Shown one piece after another: positions 12,140 through 24,239 of a DNA stretch of 64,000 nucleotides. The notes under the pieces are model-generated. The model saw only the letters and a program-made list of their open reading frames with translations, was not told where the DNA came from and ran no database searches. Every line of letters begins with the position of its first letter. Positions within the stretch are counted from its first letter, which is position 1. This DNA is from Haliotis asinina (taxonomy: Eukaryota; Mollusca; Gastropoda; Lepetellida; Haliotidae), in the NCBI RefSeq assembly GCF_037392515.1, contig NW_027133905.1, positions 186,001-250,000 of the forward strand, in the 5' to 3' direction. The position numbers and the translations under genes are program-made.

Positions 12140-12725
12140 CACGTGGCTGTGGCCTCCTCGCTGGTTCTCAAGAATGGCGCTGGTCATGTGACTTGGTGCA
12201 TCCAACGTTCAGCGTTATATAACTCTTTTTCAGTATCTTGCTCCTTTTTAAGTTCACCCCATGTCTACATTAATACTCGAAAAATAGGAGCAAAATATGG
12301 CAGTTGTTCGACACCAAATTGTATAACACACACTGACACGCTGGGTAGAAAACACCGTCAAAAATTTGCAAATTTTCTGGCAAAAGTCCTCTGAAATGTA
12401 GTCACATCAAGTGACACTCTAATCGGCCACCGCACCGAGGTCAGAGTTCAAGTACAAATGCCATGACGTCATCATCGGCTGTTCTAACGTCACGGGGTTC
12501 TGATCGACTGAGGGCTAATATTGATTATTCTGGTGCAGTGATGAGGCCGTGCCTATGACTAATATTGTAAATTTGGTCTGTGGCAGCGTCCCAAATATCG
12601 TTATTTGTTATAAATTCAACATATTTATTTACAATTAATCACTTTCTAAAGTACTCCTTCCAATTAATGAGATAAAATCTCATTTTCCAAATATTTTTTC
12701 GTATGGTACAAAATAGTTTATCCTA
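12140..12725 (+). repeat. Repeat R2, copy 1
   Basis: About 590 bp, closely matched in the same orientation at 59356-59955. It starts at CACGTGGCTGTGGCC and ends around CATTTTCCAAATATTTT. It contains a CRE-type palindrome, CATGACGTCATCATCG, near 12465. No open frame or terminal repeat was recognised. It is probably a non-autonomous element. Confidence 0.8.
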
Positions 12726-14087
12726 AATATATTTTTCGTTTAGGTAGACATATATATTTTCACATCCGTTCAAAATGTGATTAAAATGTTATCAAAACCT
12801 TCAAGATGTGATTAAATTGGTCCTGTTTGAAAATAACATTCTGTACACGTGCCATGTCATACAAATATAGTGCGGATGTCTCACATCTTCTGAAAGTGTT
12901 GAAATATTACAGACTATTTTGCGTTTTAAATGTTTGGAATTTTAATGTCACTCTTGCATCAATAATTTCATGAGCAAAAACATTTCTTGAAAGAGTGAGC
13001 AGCTATTTTTTTCATTAAGTTTAATTATTGTGAACAAAGTTCATAGCAACTAAGGACAGTATTGTATGGAGGCCCATGTAACTGAAAGGCGAGAAAAGAG
13101 GTCGTTCTGTTTTCTTCATATTTCAGGGACACCAGTGATGGGGTTTCGAACCTGGGTTTTCGACGATGACGCTCGAATGTTACTTGGCTGTCCCAAGGCC
13201 CACCCCGCAGTTGCTCAGACACAGTAAGACGATCTTGTATTCCTGATTGAGAGCGTCACTCCTGAATCCTCACACTTCACCAGCTTCCCTCACAAAGCAA
13301 CACGCAGAAATACACAGACAGGAATGTTGACAGCGAAGGACAAATGATAATGAAAATGCTAATAATAATTGGCTCGTGGCAATACATAAACTGACGGTCT
13401 TCCGACTTCCTGCACGGTCCTTGTGGCCATCTTTTCTTGTACTGTTTCTCTGGACACCAACTGAAGCGCCCATTACAGTGTGTTTGGAGTTGTGGATTCG
13501 CATGACGTTGTATGGACTGTTGTGAAATTTAGTTCTCATGAAATGACTGAAAAGTTATTTTTTCATTCTTTAAGTAGCATCGTATGCTATTGCTCTTTCT
13601 AAACATAAGAAAATTAGGCCTTAATTGCAATGGGCGATCTTTTTGTGGCAAGAAGCGATAACTCTCCTTTCAAAGTGCGACGGTCCAACTTCTCACATCC
13701 GGTCTGGTTCCCTAGTCAATGTGCGCTGCGACAGCTTGCTACATGTAAAGACAGAACCCAGCTTCCGCGTTGCCGTGTTCACCTTTACTGAAAAAAAGTA
13801 CCGTTTATGGCGAAAAGCCATTAACTGACGCATCTTTTGCTTTCATTTTAAGTTTAGAATGTCATACGTCGTTTAATTTCTAAATGCAGTACGAATTGAC
13901 ACGATTGAAGTTGACACGCCTTGAAAAGTCGGTATATACTTGATTTTCCGCTCAATTTGTCGCAGTTGCGCAGTAGGTACTTCCTTAATGGCGATCACGT
14001 GACAAAGGACACGCTAGAGGACAAAATGGCGTACGTCAAACCTGTCTGTATGACCTAGATTGTGTTCAATCTTTTCACTGACAGAGA
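12726..14087. other. Gene-free stretch before the THAP exon
   Basis: It holds only short unrecognised frames on both strands. The GC content rises from about 13600 toward the THAP start, and a segment at 13990-14040 includes CACGTGAC and AAAATGGCG. This is compatible with a promoter or 5' leader of the following gene, but no site can be assigned. Confidence 0.4.
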
Positions 14088-14227
14088 ATGGGAGTCAAGC
14101 GGTGTGCTTGGGGCGTATGCAAGAGCGACTCGCGCCTCTACTACAAGCTCTCAATGAACAGAGTTTTTTTCATCCGGTTCCCAAAGCCAAAAACCAACTC
14201 AGAAAAATGTGACAGGTGGATACGGGC

Positions 14228-14698
14228 TAGCCGAGAGCCGCGATGCGGTCCTATACAGTCAAGACATGACCCTGCATCGCGGCCGAGAACACCACCTTCA
14301 TAAATCCTATTCAGATTCTAGCGGCCGATTACCCCTCGTATTTTCTTGTGATTTTTTAAATATACTTCCCGTGGGTTTTTGACTGAAAAGTCGATAGCGA
14401 TCTACTCCCAGATAATTTCCCTACACATACATGTAACTCATGTTTTTATGTTCATACGTTTATATATTAATGGGCATGTTACCCGTAAACATGTTTCAAC
14501 TACATGAACTATAGCGAGTTGACATGCTATGCGCCGAATTTCTATAGTCTGTATCGGAAGATGTTCTTCATTAGTGCTATGCAAAACTCACTCTCGTCTC
14601 CTGTTTCGCGCGCTCGTACTTAAATTACAATCACTCTTATGTATAACGTATTTATCTGTTTTTGTGCCATGATTTATAGCTTTTCTTTGCAGAGAGGA
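14228..14698 (+). repeat. Left arm of the MULE inverted repeat
   Basis: It pairs with 17040-17509. Shared phrases include ACCCCTCGTATTTTCTTGTG and CGTTTATATATTAATGGGC. It ends near TTTCTTTGCAGAGAG. Confidence 0.9.
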
Positions 14699-15126
14699 CT
14701 CCATTCACATCCAAACGAAAAAGACGTTAGCACATTTATTTTTGTACAATATAGCGCTCAGGACACTTAAGGAAGCACGATCTTGTCGTTTTCACTATGA
14801 TATTTCACTTCGACACATGTCCAAGAATTTCAAGCATTCTCCAAATTTACATTCTTGTATTGTTAACAAAATCCAAGCAGGCCTAAGTGTAAGATAAGAA
14901 TGTTATTACTAGAATTAGTTTTATTTTGCCGGATAATATGAATGTTTGAACTTAATCTGTGAGTGAATTTGATCGTGTTTGTGCAGACGTATTGCTTGTT
15001 GCAAGGTAATTTGAATTCAGACGTCATTACACTTTTCTTTCAATTATAAAAAATGAGGGTGTTCTATTATGCATTTTGTTTAGTACCGGAATAATTTTCT
15101 ATCCATTTTATAAGGCTGTGCACCCG

Positions 15127-15358
15127 TAAAGATTCGGGATAGATTTGATTTTCAGCATCACTTGTCTGTCGCAAGAGGCGACTAACGGAATCGGATGGTC
15201 AGGCTCGCTGACTTTGTCCACACACATCATCGTATTCCATTTGCGATGTTCACGCTGTTGATCACTGGATTGTCTGGTCCAAGCTCGATTATTTACAGAT
15301 CGGCGCCATATGGCTGGAATATTGCTGAGTGCAGCTTAAAACTGAACTCACTCACTCA
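15127..15358 (+). mobile_element. Abalone-type SINE inside the MULE
   Basis: It has the GGCGACTAACGG and TCAGGCTCGCTGACTTTG blocks, the GATTGTCTGGTCC block and the CATATGGCTGGAATATTG core, with an ACTCACTCA tail. Its first 30-40 bp are diverged. Confidence 0.85.
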
Positions 15359-16428
15359 GCTATACGTGGTTGTTCCTCAATGATTTTACATGTGTAGGTT
15401 TAAATAAAATATGAATGATATTTTCTGTTTCAGCTTTGCAGAAAGAATACAGCTAAACTACAATTTTAAATTTGAACGTCTTTATCTGTTGTCAGCATCC
15501 TAATTTCTGTGAATAACACGGTGTTGAAATCATCTTAGCTTTGTCTTCTTCGTTGCTATTACTTACTGACGTTGTCAAATTATCTTTCGATATTTATGTA
15601 TCAGTATCATTTTGCCATTTTGATTAACTAATTTTTGTCTATTTTCCCCTTTAAACATCATCCTCTAAGCAACAGCATAAATTAACCTGCATCCTCCCCC
15701 TGTAGTATGAAGTTCTGAGGTTACATGTATAAGGATTTAATGTTTTACCCAATATACAATCAAATGATACAGATTCAGTTTCATAGGATTTTTTATGGAT
15801 TTGATAATATGTTTTCCAAGAAAAAGTCTTGAAAGGAGATATTAGAACAACAGATTGGTACAATGTTTCACTGTAGGAAAGTTATTAGTATTTCTTATTA
15901 ACAGACATATTCATTAGAAATTATCCTGGTTATGAAATTTATATTACATACGTGTTATATGACGTATATATTATTATGGACAAAGGCGTTTAATGACTCT
16001 AGGTGTGCGTTCGTTAATAACTTTTAACGATATACTCCACTTTTTGTTGTTGTTGTTTTGGGGTTTTTTTTAATAATATACACGGCGTAATCACTGTAAA
16101 TTGCTAAAGACATAATATTAAGCTGGTTATTAAACTTTACTTCTGAAAAAACTTTACCAAAAATTAAAAAGCAAAAAGAAAAAAAAGACGTTTAGACATT
16201 GAAACACATGGTAAATTATTCCGTTGTTTATCTGTCAGGACATTCAAATGGTGATTGATTCATAACTACACTGGCAATATTCCAGCCATATGGTGACTAA
16301 AACGATTCATTTATTAAACCCGTGGAAACGATTTGAACTTGTCAAACAAAAATCAAGCTTCAGGTAATCTCAGATTTGTTCTTTTATATGTAAGAATTGA
16401 GGGCCGGTGGGATGTGTCATCTTCTAAT

Positions 16429-16500
16429 GAGTGAGTGAGTGAGTGAGTGAGTTAAGTTTTAACGTCACATCGGCAATATTGCAGACATATCGTGACGAGA
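16429..16500 (-). mobile_element. SINE 3' scrap with GAGT microsatellite
   Basis: A GAGTGAGTGAGT run is followed by a segment like the SINE core read in reverse (CGGCAATATTGCAGACATAT). A second scrap with GGCAATATTCCAGCC lies at about 16270. Only the tail half is present. Confidence 0.6.
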
Positions 16501-17039
16501 AGATACGTGATATAAAAAAAGAAATATATATGCATATTATGAAGAACTTGTCGACAAAAGGAGAGTAAAACCACTAGACTATCACAGTTAGTATTTAAAA
16601 CTAGCGCGTCTTCTACTGACTCATAAAAACAGATCAAGTTATATTATAGAAAGGACAGGAACACAACTGGCTTATCACTGATAGAGAATTAAATTAACAT
16701 AAAGAAGTGAAATTAAGAAAAAGACTGGGGATACGCGCCAACTAAAGGTAGATCACCGGGTATCTCGGTGACTGACAGTAATTTGTCTACCTGCATGGAC
16801 CCTATCTGGATTTACATGATCTTTTGTACCGCTGGCGATAGTAGTCAAATTTAGCCATATTTGGAAACCACAAAAATCACACGTTTAAAAAATCTGGTAA
16901 GTTTGCATTTACTTAAGTTCGTGAGGTAGTAACTGTCTCAGGACAGTACTTTTACACTACTTCAACATCCTTTGAGGACAGAGTTGCTAATTTAAACTAC
17001 CGATTACAAAAGAAAAAATATATCTAACAACAACACCCC

Positions 17040-17509
17040 TCTCTGCAAAGAAAAACTATAAATCATGGCACAAAAACAGATAAATACGTTATACATAAGA
17101 GTGATTGCAATTTAAGTACGAGCGCGCGAAACAGGAGACGAGAGTGAGTTTTGCATACCACTAATGAAGAACATCTTCCGATACAGACTATAGAAATTTG
17201 GCGCATGCGCATATCATGTCAACTCGCTATCGTTGAAACACAAAGTTTACGGGTAACATGCCCATTAATATATAAACGTATGGTCATAAAAACATGACAG
17301 TTACGTGTATGTGTAGGGAAATTATCTGGGAGTAGATCGCTATCGACTTTTCAGTCAAAAACCCACGGGAAGTATATTTAAAAAATCACAAGAAAATACG
17401 AGGGGTAATCGGCCGTTAGAATCTGAATAGGATTTATGAAGGTGGTGTTCTCGGCCGCGATGCAGGGTCATGTCTTGACTGTATAGGACCGCATCGCGGC
17501 TCTCGGCTA
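17040..17509 (-). repeat. Right arm of the MULE inverted repeat
   Basis: This is the reverse complement of 14228-14698 with scattered substitutions and small gaps. It ends CGCGGCTCTCGGCTA directly before the second GATACGGGC. Confidence 0.9.
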
Positions 17510-17792
17510 GATACGGGCTTGTTGTAGAGGCGATGATTTTGGTCGACACAGGATCACTCAGGACACTTATGTTTGCTCCCTTCACTTTGTTGGTGGTTGT
17601 GGACCAACCCCCGAGCACCCAGATCCCATTCCCGCAACCGCTCGTGGGGTTGAAAAGCGAATTTTCGAAACCCGAAGGCGGAGACCTGCACCAAAAGACC
17701 GTTCAACTCCCATTATGCCTCAGGTCACGGCATTTCCTACGACAGAACAAGAGACAGAGCAACTCTCGGATGTCGTAGCATCGGTGAAGTAA

Positions 17793-20700
17793 TGAAAATT
17801 CTTTTTTATATGCTATCAGCCCTTAAGTTGTTCCCAACGGTAATGTAACCGTTGTCACAATAAAATCTTACAAATGGTTCCTATACAACCACCGATTCTG
17901 GGGCTACACCTCCGGCGAACGAGCATCCATTAGAAGTTCTTTATCCAGATTTTATGATTATTACACATCCTTGATAATTGAAGAAATTCTGTATAGAATG
18001 AAACATTTACTTAGAAACATATATACTGCGTTTGGAGCAGCAGTTTGTCACTCATCTGAATTAAATTAAATTAAATTTTGACACTACTGTATATTTTTAT
18101 GTTTACATATACAAGTGTCATGCACCTGTTATCAAAGTCGGTTGCATCAGAAACACCAGTCATCATAGCTGGAAATAGAATATTTCCACCTTGAATAATA
18201 TGTCCACCAGTCAGGATTGTGAGCCATGTTATATATGTGAATTTATTAGTTCAAAAGTCAAAAGTTTAACACCATTTAAAACTCTTAAGGGAAATAGTCA
18301 TTTACAGATATTTCTCTCAATGAACAACATATAATTCTCACCACCCAAGTGGATGTGTATGGTAGAAATATATTTCATATGTTTCTTGTTTTGGTAACAT
18401 TAAGTTGACAAAATATTTCCCATGACAGACAATTTACAATCGAACTTTAATTATCTAACTTTCTGATTTCCAGTCAACAGTTCTTAAAAAAAAAAATCAG
18501 GTTATGTATGTTGGTTAGGGATTAACACAGAACATGTGTTTATTATCAAATATATGATTTCGATGATACAAAATCGAATTTAACCCCATAATTGTATGAA
18601 GATATGTTTATGCATTTATATATATTATTACATATTTAACAGTACAATGTACAATGACTGAATAAAGTCATGAATGTGTAATGTAATATAAAAGTACACA
18701 AGCTCCAGCATACAAAGAATCAGATGGAATTACAACATTGTACAGTGCACATACAATGATAAGTGGGAAAAGATATTGACTTTGAAAAATCATTTTAATG
18801 CAACAAAACATAAGAGCAAGCTCTAAGAATAAAAATATGAGCTTCTTCATGACTATTATAATAATCTGATCATTGTGAAGACAAGGTGTATGTAGACACT
18901 GTAGGAAAATGTAAAACCATTTGATGCTGACAACACTTAACAGGACCATTTATTATATTAGAGATGTGTGTTGTTTAGTTGTGTAATGAAAATAGAATTT
19001 GGAAAGTGCCCTCGAATATGTACTTCACCTAATGGTAGTTTTGCTTCTTCTGTGTCTGATATAGTATATTTAATAAATTAATATTTTAATATTATGTCAT
19101 TTATTAAAAAGTAAGAAAAACAAATCATGTTAATTTATACCCTTAATTGTTGATGATTATAATGCAGTCATTGTAGAAATCTGCAATATCTTTATGCATT
19201 ATTTGCCTACATGGTGAATTTATATTTCATGCATCACAAACCATTACAGACAAAAAAGTAGATTTTAGTTATGCCCATGTTTGTCGCATTTGAAAGTTGG
19301 CTACATGTAGGCGATGACTGACATAATTCGTCAGCTACTGTGATTTTACAATTACTTGACCATTGTTTCTGACTTTCCTCTGTACCTACTACGCCGTTGT
19401 AAATTCCATGAATGCAGCCATATCGGCCGTAATACTAAAATGATTGGAGTACATATACATTGAAATTACACTGCAGTTTTAAATGTGTGATACTGAGACA
19501 TCTAGTGCCAGACTTAAATAACCGATTGCAAAGCGTCGACAAAACGACAAAACATGACCTGAAAACGATCAGCTGATTCCACCGCCTCGCTTCGAACTGC
19601 CACCTCGCGATTCATACTCACAAAGTAAGCTGTCATGCCTATCCCGGGTGTATCATAGGATCATGGAATAAATATTTCAGGACATAACACTCGATGTATC
19701 ATCGTAAAAGGGAAAAGCTATTCTGTCCATGCACCGGCGTGAACGTCACCGATGAAGGTGAAGGATATACTGGTTAACTGTCTCTAAGTTTAATGGTAAC
19801 ACTTACGGCTCACATCGCGCATACGACATGCGCTGTCAGTTTAAGTTTCGGCCTTGCGGATTCGTGAAGGGAAGATAAATTCAAAAAGATCGCCCATTAT
19901 TTTTGTCAAAAACAGTTGTTTTCTCAAATCACCAAATTTACATTTCTTTCCCGCAACAACACTTTATACGATGTAACATGTTACAAAAATGATATTTCTA
20001 GCAATATTGTGTGACAGACATGAAGATAAGCTTAGATTGTTTGTATATCCACATAAATGCTTGAAATTGCATGGATTTCTTTGCTTAAATAGATTTGTAT
20101 TTATACTCTTTAGAAATTACACATAGAACTAAGTTTCCTTTTCGGTTTTTTCGGCAAAGCCTCACCCAAGAAAATATTGCATTACATTAATGGAATTGAA
20201 AACATTCATACTTCTTCATACAGTATTTAAAAATCAATATGATTATTGAAAACCTTAAAAAATGCAAAAATATTATTGTTATGGGCAAGATACGCTTGTT
20301 ACAGGAAAGACAGAAAACGTTGCTTAACAATCTGTTTTTCATATTAAATAAACATCAATATGTTGAACCAAAAATGTGAGTTAACAATGGTTTACCCCTA
20401 ACAATATATTAAGACGTGCATATTTTGTACAAATATCCCGTGAACTGCTGTTTTTCTTTAACGTAACATACACGCTCTTTACAGTAACAGAATTAATTCT
20501 TTACTGTAACGGTTGCATTCGTTGTAGTTAAATCAGTATGTACATCCAGCAAATGCTGTTGATTGCATACACATACGTAGAGAATAATATTCATGTTACT
20601 CCTACTTAGGGTAAGATATTAGTAAAAACCTGAACATGCTAATAACAGGAACAGATATATATCACTCATCATCTGTTTTGCACATTGTATAAACATAATA

Positions 20701-22090
20701 CATTGAACCAAAAGTGTTCAACAGGTTCACATCTAATATTATATTAAGATAAAAGTTTATAATATACATAGTTCCTGTTTTTACATCTGATTTTTCTTTC
20801 CTGTTACATTTTTAGCGTTACAGGAAAGAATGTAACAGGAAACAAGTACGTCAACAGAAACATTACGAGGAAATTAATACCGCCTTGCAAAAATGTTTCA
20901 TAGTTCAAATGTAATCATGGAAACAAAATTTTGCAATATTGTACATGTCAGTGCAACAGTATTGTTACAGGAAAGATGCTTAATAAATACATGCTCCAAG
21001 TCCTAATATTTAACGCCCTTTCCCCGCAGCCCTCAGTCAGTAGGACATCTGGAACTTGGGTCATCATGAGAACACAGGAAGTGCCAAAGAGCAGGCAGAA
21101 GTTTCGGTATTTTGGCATCAGGTATCATACATTACTTCAAATTTGAGGCTGTCGTTACGAAAGAACATTAGCTTAGGGTAGCTACAAAACATGTCTTATT
21201 TAAAACAAATATGGCACCAAACATCTTTACATCATTATGTGTGTGAACTAAACAGTTCATACACATGAAATCACCCCCCGAAAGTTAACCAAAACCCTGA
21301 CAGGGACAGTGAGAACAGCTCATTTTTATCCCTTTACAGGACTGTACTAAATATCTAAATAAATTTGTCCACATTTAAACATGGATATACAAACGGAATG
21401 CCTCAATTTCCGTCTTGGGCTGAAAAATTGCGGCAAAGTTGAAGAAATATTTATGTGATTATGCAGGGACAGGAATTCCTGCATATGTTTTAAAAAGACC
21501 CTTTTACTTAATTTGCATATTTATTAGATTTGGATACCAATTTTATTAGATGGGTTTATTACATCGATAACACTCTCCATTATATGATAAATTGCTGTAA
21601 CACAGTGACCTGATAGCTCATCTATTACACATATTAATAAGATAAGTTTTATTCCAAGTTTATCAAGTCTGAATTACGTGCCTATCAGTGAACAATAGAA
21701 ATGACTTGAGAGCTGGGGCAGAGAGTTTCGAAAGCATGCAGTGTGGCAATTAGTGGATGTTAGTCTGAGTGTTATAGGGCTTACTATGCAGAGCTATGGA
21801 CTAAGAGTAAAATAAAGTGTAAAACATTACTAAGATTCTTATACGTGTTCATTGTTATTAAATGGAAACAGTGCCATTCACCTTGATACCTTATAAGAAC
21901 TATATACATTTATATATAAATCGACACTGATTAAGATAACAAAGACTGTTTGAGGCTTCACCCTGCTTTTGGCAATATTCCAGCAATATTAGGATAGGAA
22001 ATGGGCTTCACACATTGCACTCAAGTGGAGAATCGAACCTGTGCCAAGGGCGTGGCGAGCGAACACTTTAACCACTTGGCTACCAGAGTA
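17793..22090. other. Long AT-rich gene-free stretch
   Basis: No coding region is convincing on either strand. A short GC-richer zone at 19560-19870 contains, on the minus strand, an ATG-led run ending in a GTAAGT donor near 19800-19835 and could be a first exon, but too little is seen to call it. A scrap similar to the SINE core lies near 21965-21995. Confidence 0.5.
20287..20975 (+). repeat. Two diverged direct repeats sharing a TTACAGGAAAG motif
   Basis: The stretches from about 20290 and about 20640 run in parallel: each has a (T/A)ACAGGAA motif, a CATTGAACCAAAA or TGTTGAACCAAAA phrase, a TATATTAAGA phrase, then TTTTTCTTT and more (T)GTTACAG or GTAACAG motifs. GTTACAGGAAAG occurs at about 20297, 20818 and 20954. 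The unit length is about 330-350 bp, and identity is low outside the motifs. Confidence 0.45.
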
Positions 22091-22094
22091 GAAT

Positions 22095-22210
22095 AGACCT
22101 TCAGGAACCCATACTTGCTATAAAAGTCGATTAAGAGGCGACTAACGGGATCGGGTGGTCAGACTCGCTGACTTGGTTGACGCATGTCATCGGTTCCCAA
22201 TTGTGCAGAT
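22095..22210 (+). mobile_element. SINE fragment, 5' half
   Basis: It contains AGGCGACTAACGGGATCGGG and the following TGACTTGGTTGACGCATGTC block, then stops after the TTCCCAATTGTGCAGAT block. The 3' half is absent. Confidence 0.8.
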
Positions 22211-22280
22211 GAGGTGAAAGATAGTATATCTATATGAGCATACAATGGACGAGCTCCAAAGACACAAATCCAACTGTCAT

Positions 22281-22886
22281 AACACCGTTTGGCTATCTTT
22301 GGAAGCAGCTGGCAGCAACCTTAGTGACTCTTCATCACCTTAAATTGCTTGCCGACCGGCCGTAGTAAGTCCATTTCACGCTGAACTTGCAATTTCAAGC
22401 TTGTATGAGTCCTCATGTCTTAAGGTAAATTTAAGTGTTGTGTTTTCCTTAATAAACCATGTTTTAAACCGTTGGTTCTGTTGTATTTTAATGAGTTCTG
22501 GGAGAGTGTAGTCAGGGCCAGCAGCTTGTAAGGTCTGTAGGTCCTCGTAGCTGCCGATCAACGTTGGTCCAGCACCGACAAAGAAACCTTGGCTCAACGT
22601 CTTTTTTATTCCTCAATATTTTTTACCCTGAAACGTTTGTACAAATCGAGCAATACTATCACATAGAAAGCAATACATCCTTCAGACTGAATTCACTTTG
22701 GGCTCTATGAATGAAACAGAAACTCAATTAAAGCTCACCCTCTTTGGCTTTGCTTGACACCTCTGCGCAGCTTGGTGTAGGCTCTAGAAATATTTAAAGT
22801 GTTTCTGACACAGATAAAATTATAAGCATGTTTCAAAACACCGTTTAGCGGATCTTTGGAAGCAGTTGGCAGCATTCTTAGTGACT
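22281..22886 (+). repeat. Pair of 50-bp direct repeats
   Basis: The segment 22281-22330 (AACACCGTTTGGCTATCTTT onward through GGAAGCAGCTGGCAGCA) recurs, diverged, at 22836-22886 (AACACCGTTTAGCGGATCTT onward). They are 555 bp apart. The DNA between includes an unrecognised 73-codon minus frame (22376-22597), which I do not call as a gene. Confidence 0.5.
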
Positions 22887-23109
22887 ACAGGATTACTTGC
22901 GACGTTTCAAAATGATTACCGATTAATAAAATAATAACAATAAAATATGAGAAAAGGCCTGATGATCTATGCCTCTCCGTAGTGGGCCTAGTTAGGGGAA
23001 TTTTATTCCCTGAACTGAACTTGCATCACACAGTTAGGGCTGACCCCCCCAAGCTGGTTTTACACAGGGTTACCAACAGACAAGAAGAGTAAATTTTACA
23101 ACTCCGCAG

Positions 23110-24106
23110 TCCAGTCAGCCTTCTTCCCGTAGAGACACAAACCATACTGGATATGGGACTTGCCCCAGGGGGAGGCATAGGACCCGACCAAGAATATCTT
23201 GGTCAAACCATCTCAGATCCACACCACTAGAGTGCGCGAAAGCGACAGGATGGCCTGATAATCCACGCATCAGTGGCAGTTCGCTTAAGCTGCATTGGGA
23301 CAATATGCCATGCCCATGTATGCTTACCTGACGGAGCAAAATCTCCAAAATCAACTCCGGCGGCTAAACCATTTCATGCCCCATGAGCCAGTGCAAAACA
23401 CAACTGGTGCCCGTCAGAGCAAAATGCACAAGTGGCAGCAGACCCAAAACTCCTTATGGACGTCCGCGCGAACCTCTTTCCTCTTGCTGACAGAAACTCT
23501 TCCGAGAAAGAGCCAATTGGCCCCGAAATTTTGGACCCTCACTCTTCCTCGGTTATAGACCTTTCCAAAAATCCTGTTTATACTTGTTTTACTTCTATTG
23601 ATGAGGGAATTTGTGATTTACCTTTAGAGCAACGGAGGCCAATTAAGCAACTCAATGTGTCTTTTCCCAAAAATGAAATTGTTTTACTTAATGAGAAATT
23701 ATCTCTCTAAACCTTTTGCGGACTGTTCCTTACATGAAGTAAATTGCTGCCGCGCGAACCTTGCAGGAACCTCACACAGTTTCTAAAGACAAACCCTCTA
23801 ATAATAACAATTAAACGGTTTCTTGTAAAACTTACTGAAACTCGAGTTCTGCTTTAAAATACGTTCATCAGGGAGTCCAATGTCAAAACGGCAAAAGGCA
23901 ATATGGAGAAAATTAAAACTACAATACAAGCCAACAACAGAAAAGATAATTCTCCAAATTCATCATTCCCCTCAGGCGAAAATAAAGGTTTGGACACAAA
24001 GAAAGAAAACGATGGCATAAGAAAAACAAATTTATCAGATAAAATACACTCCTTAGAAATAATGACAAGCTATTTTACAGGCAACTCAAAAAAGTGGTGT
24101 TGATGA
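23110..24106 (+). pseudogene. Decayed coding stretch of unknown origin
   Basis: One frame from about 23110 to 23708 is coding-like with few stops. Its clearest part is 23432-23710, with peptides such as AADPKLLMDVRANLFPLADR and YTCFTSIDEGICDLPLEQRR. A second short frame (23903-24106) is rich in lysine, serine and asparagine. I do not recognise the family. Mixed polar composition and the setting among repeats suggest an old mobile-element protein, but nothing in the sequence proves a class. Confidence 0.35.
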
Positions 24107-24239
24107 GCATGATAAACGGCCTCCCATGGCTGCTAATGAAAGGTTCTGGAAACAGTTGTGATCTATACCCGGCGACTGTAACCTGGAGGCACCAGGGGGT
24201 GGGGGTGCAAGCATCAACTTGCATCAACAGCTGTCGTAA

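Larger units (their letters stand above)
14228..17509. mobile_element. Mutator-like (MULE) TIR element, non-autonomous
   Basis: Seen: long terminal inverted repeats of about 470 bp (14228-14698 and 17040-17509) that start TAGCCGAGAGCCGCGATG, and a 9-bp direct duplication, GATACGGGC, at 14219-14227 and 17510-17518. Long inverted repeats with a 9-bp duplication are the hallmark of Mutator-like elements. The 2.3-kb interior holds no transposase, one SINE (15127-15358) and a SINE scrap with a GAGT repeat, so the element is non-autonomous. The two arms differ at scattered positions, which implies some age. Confidence 0.85.
14088..17792 (+). pseudogene. THAP-domain protein exon split by a MULE insertion
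   Basis: The left part (14088-14227) opens with ATGGGAGTC and encodes the N-terminal half of a C2CH THAP finger, with C6, C11 and FIRFPKPK. The right part (17510-17792) supplies the other half, WIRACCRG, C66 and H69 in VCSLHF, then GGCGPTPEHPDPIPA and a basic tail ending at a TAA at 17790. The two parts are in the same frame. Counting one copy of the 9-bp target duplication, they make 137 codons plus stop with no internal stop. THAP proteins bind DNA; many invertebrate members derive from or belong to DNA transposons, so this may be host or transposon-derived. As it stands the reading frame is broken by 3.28 kb of inserted DNA. Confidence 0.85.

Noticed and set aside
13025-13539. Two minus frames of 65 and 89 codons
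   Set aside because: No recognisable domain, no conserved context and no repeat match within the window.
18668-18949. 93-codon hydrophobic minus frame
   Set aside because: No domain, no splice context and AT-driven composition; judged to be chance.
19560-19870. Possible CpG-rich first exon on minus with a GTAAGT donor
   Set aside because: Only a few codons are visible and no downstream exon could be identified.
23110-24106. Assignment of the decayed coding stretch to a specific retroelement class
   Set aside because: No reverse transcriptase, integrase or other diagnostic motif was seen; left as unknown.
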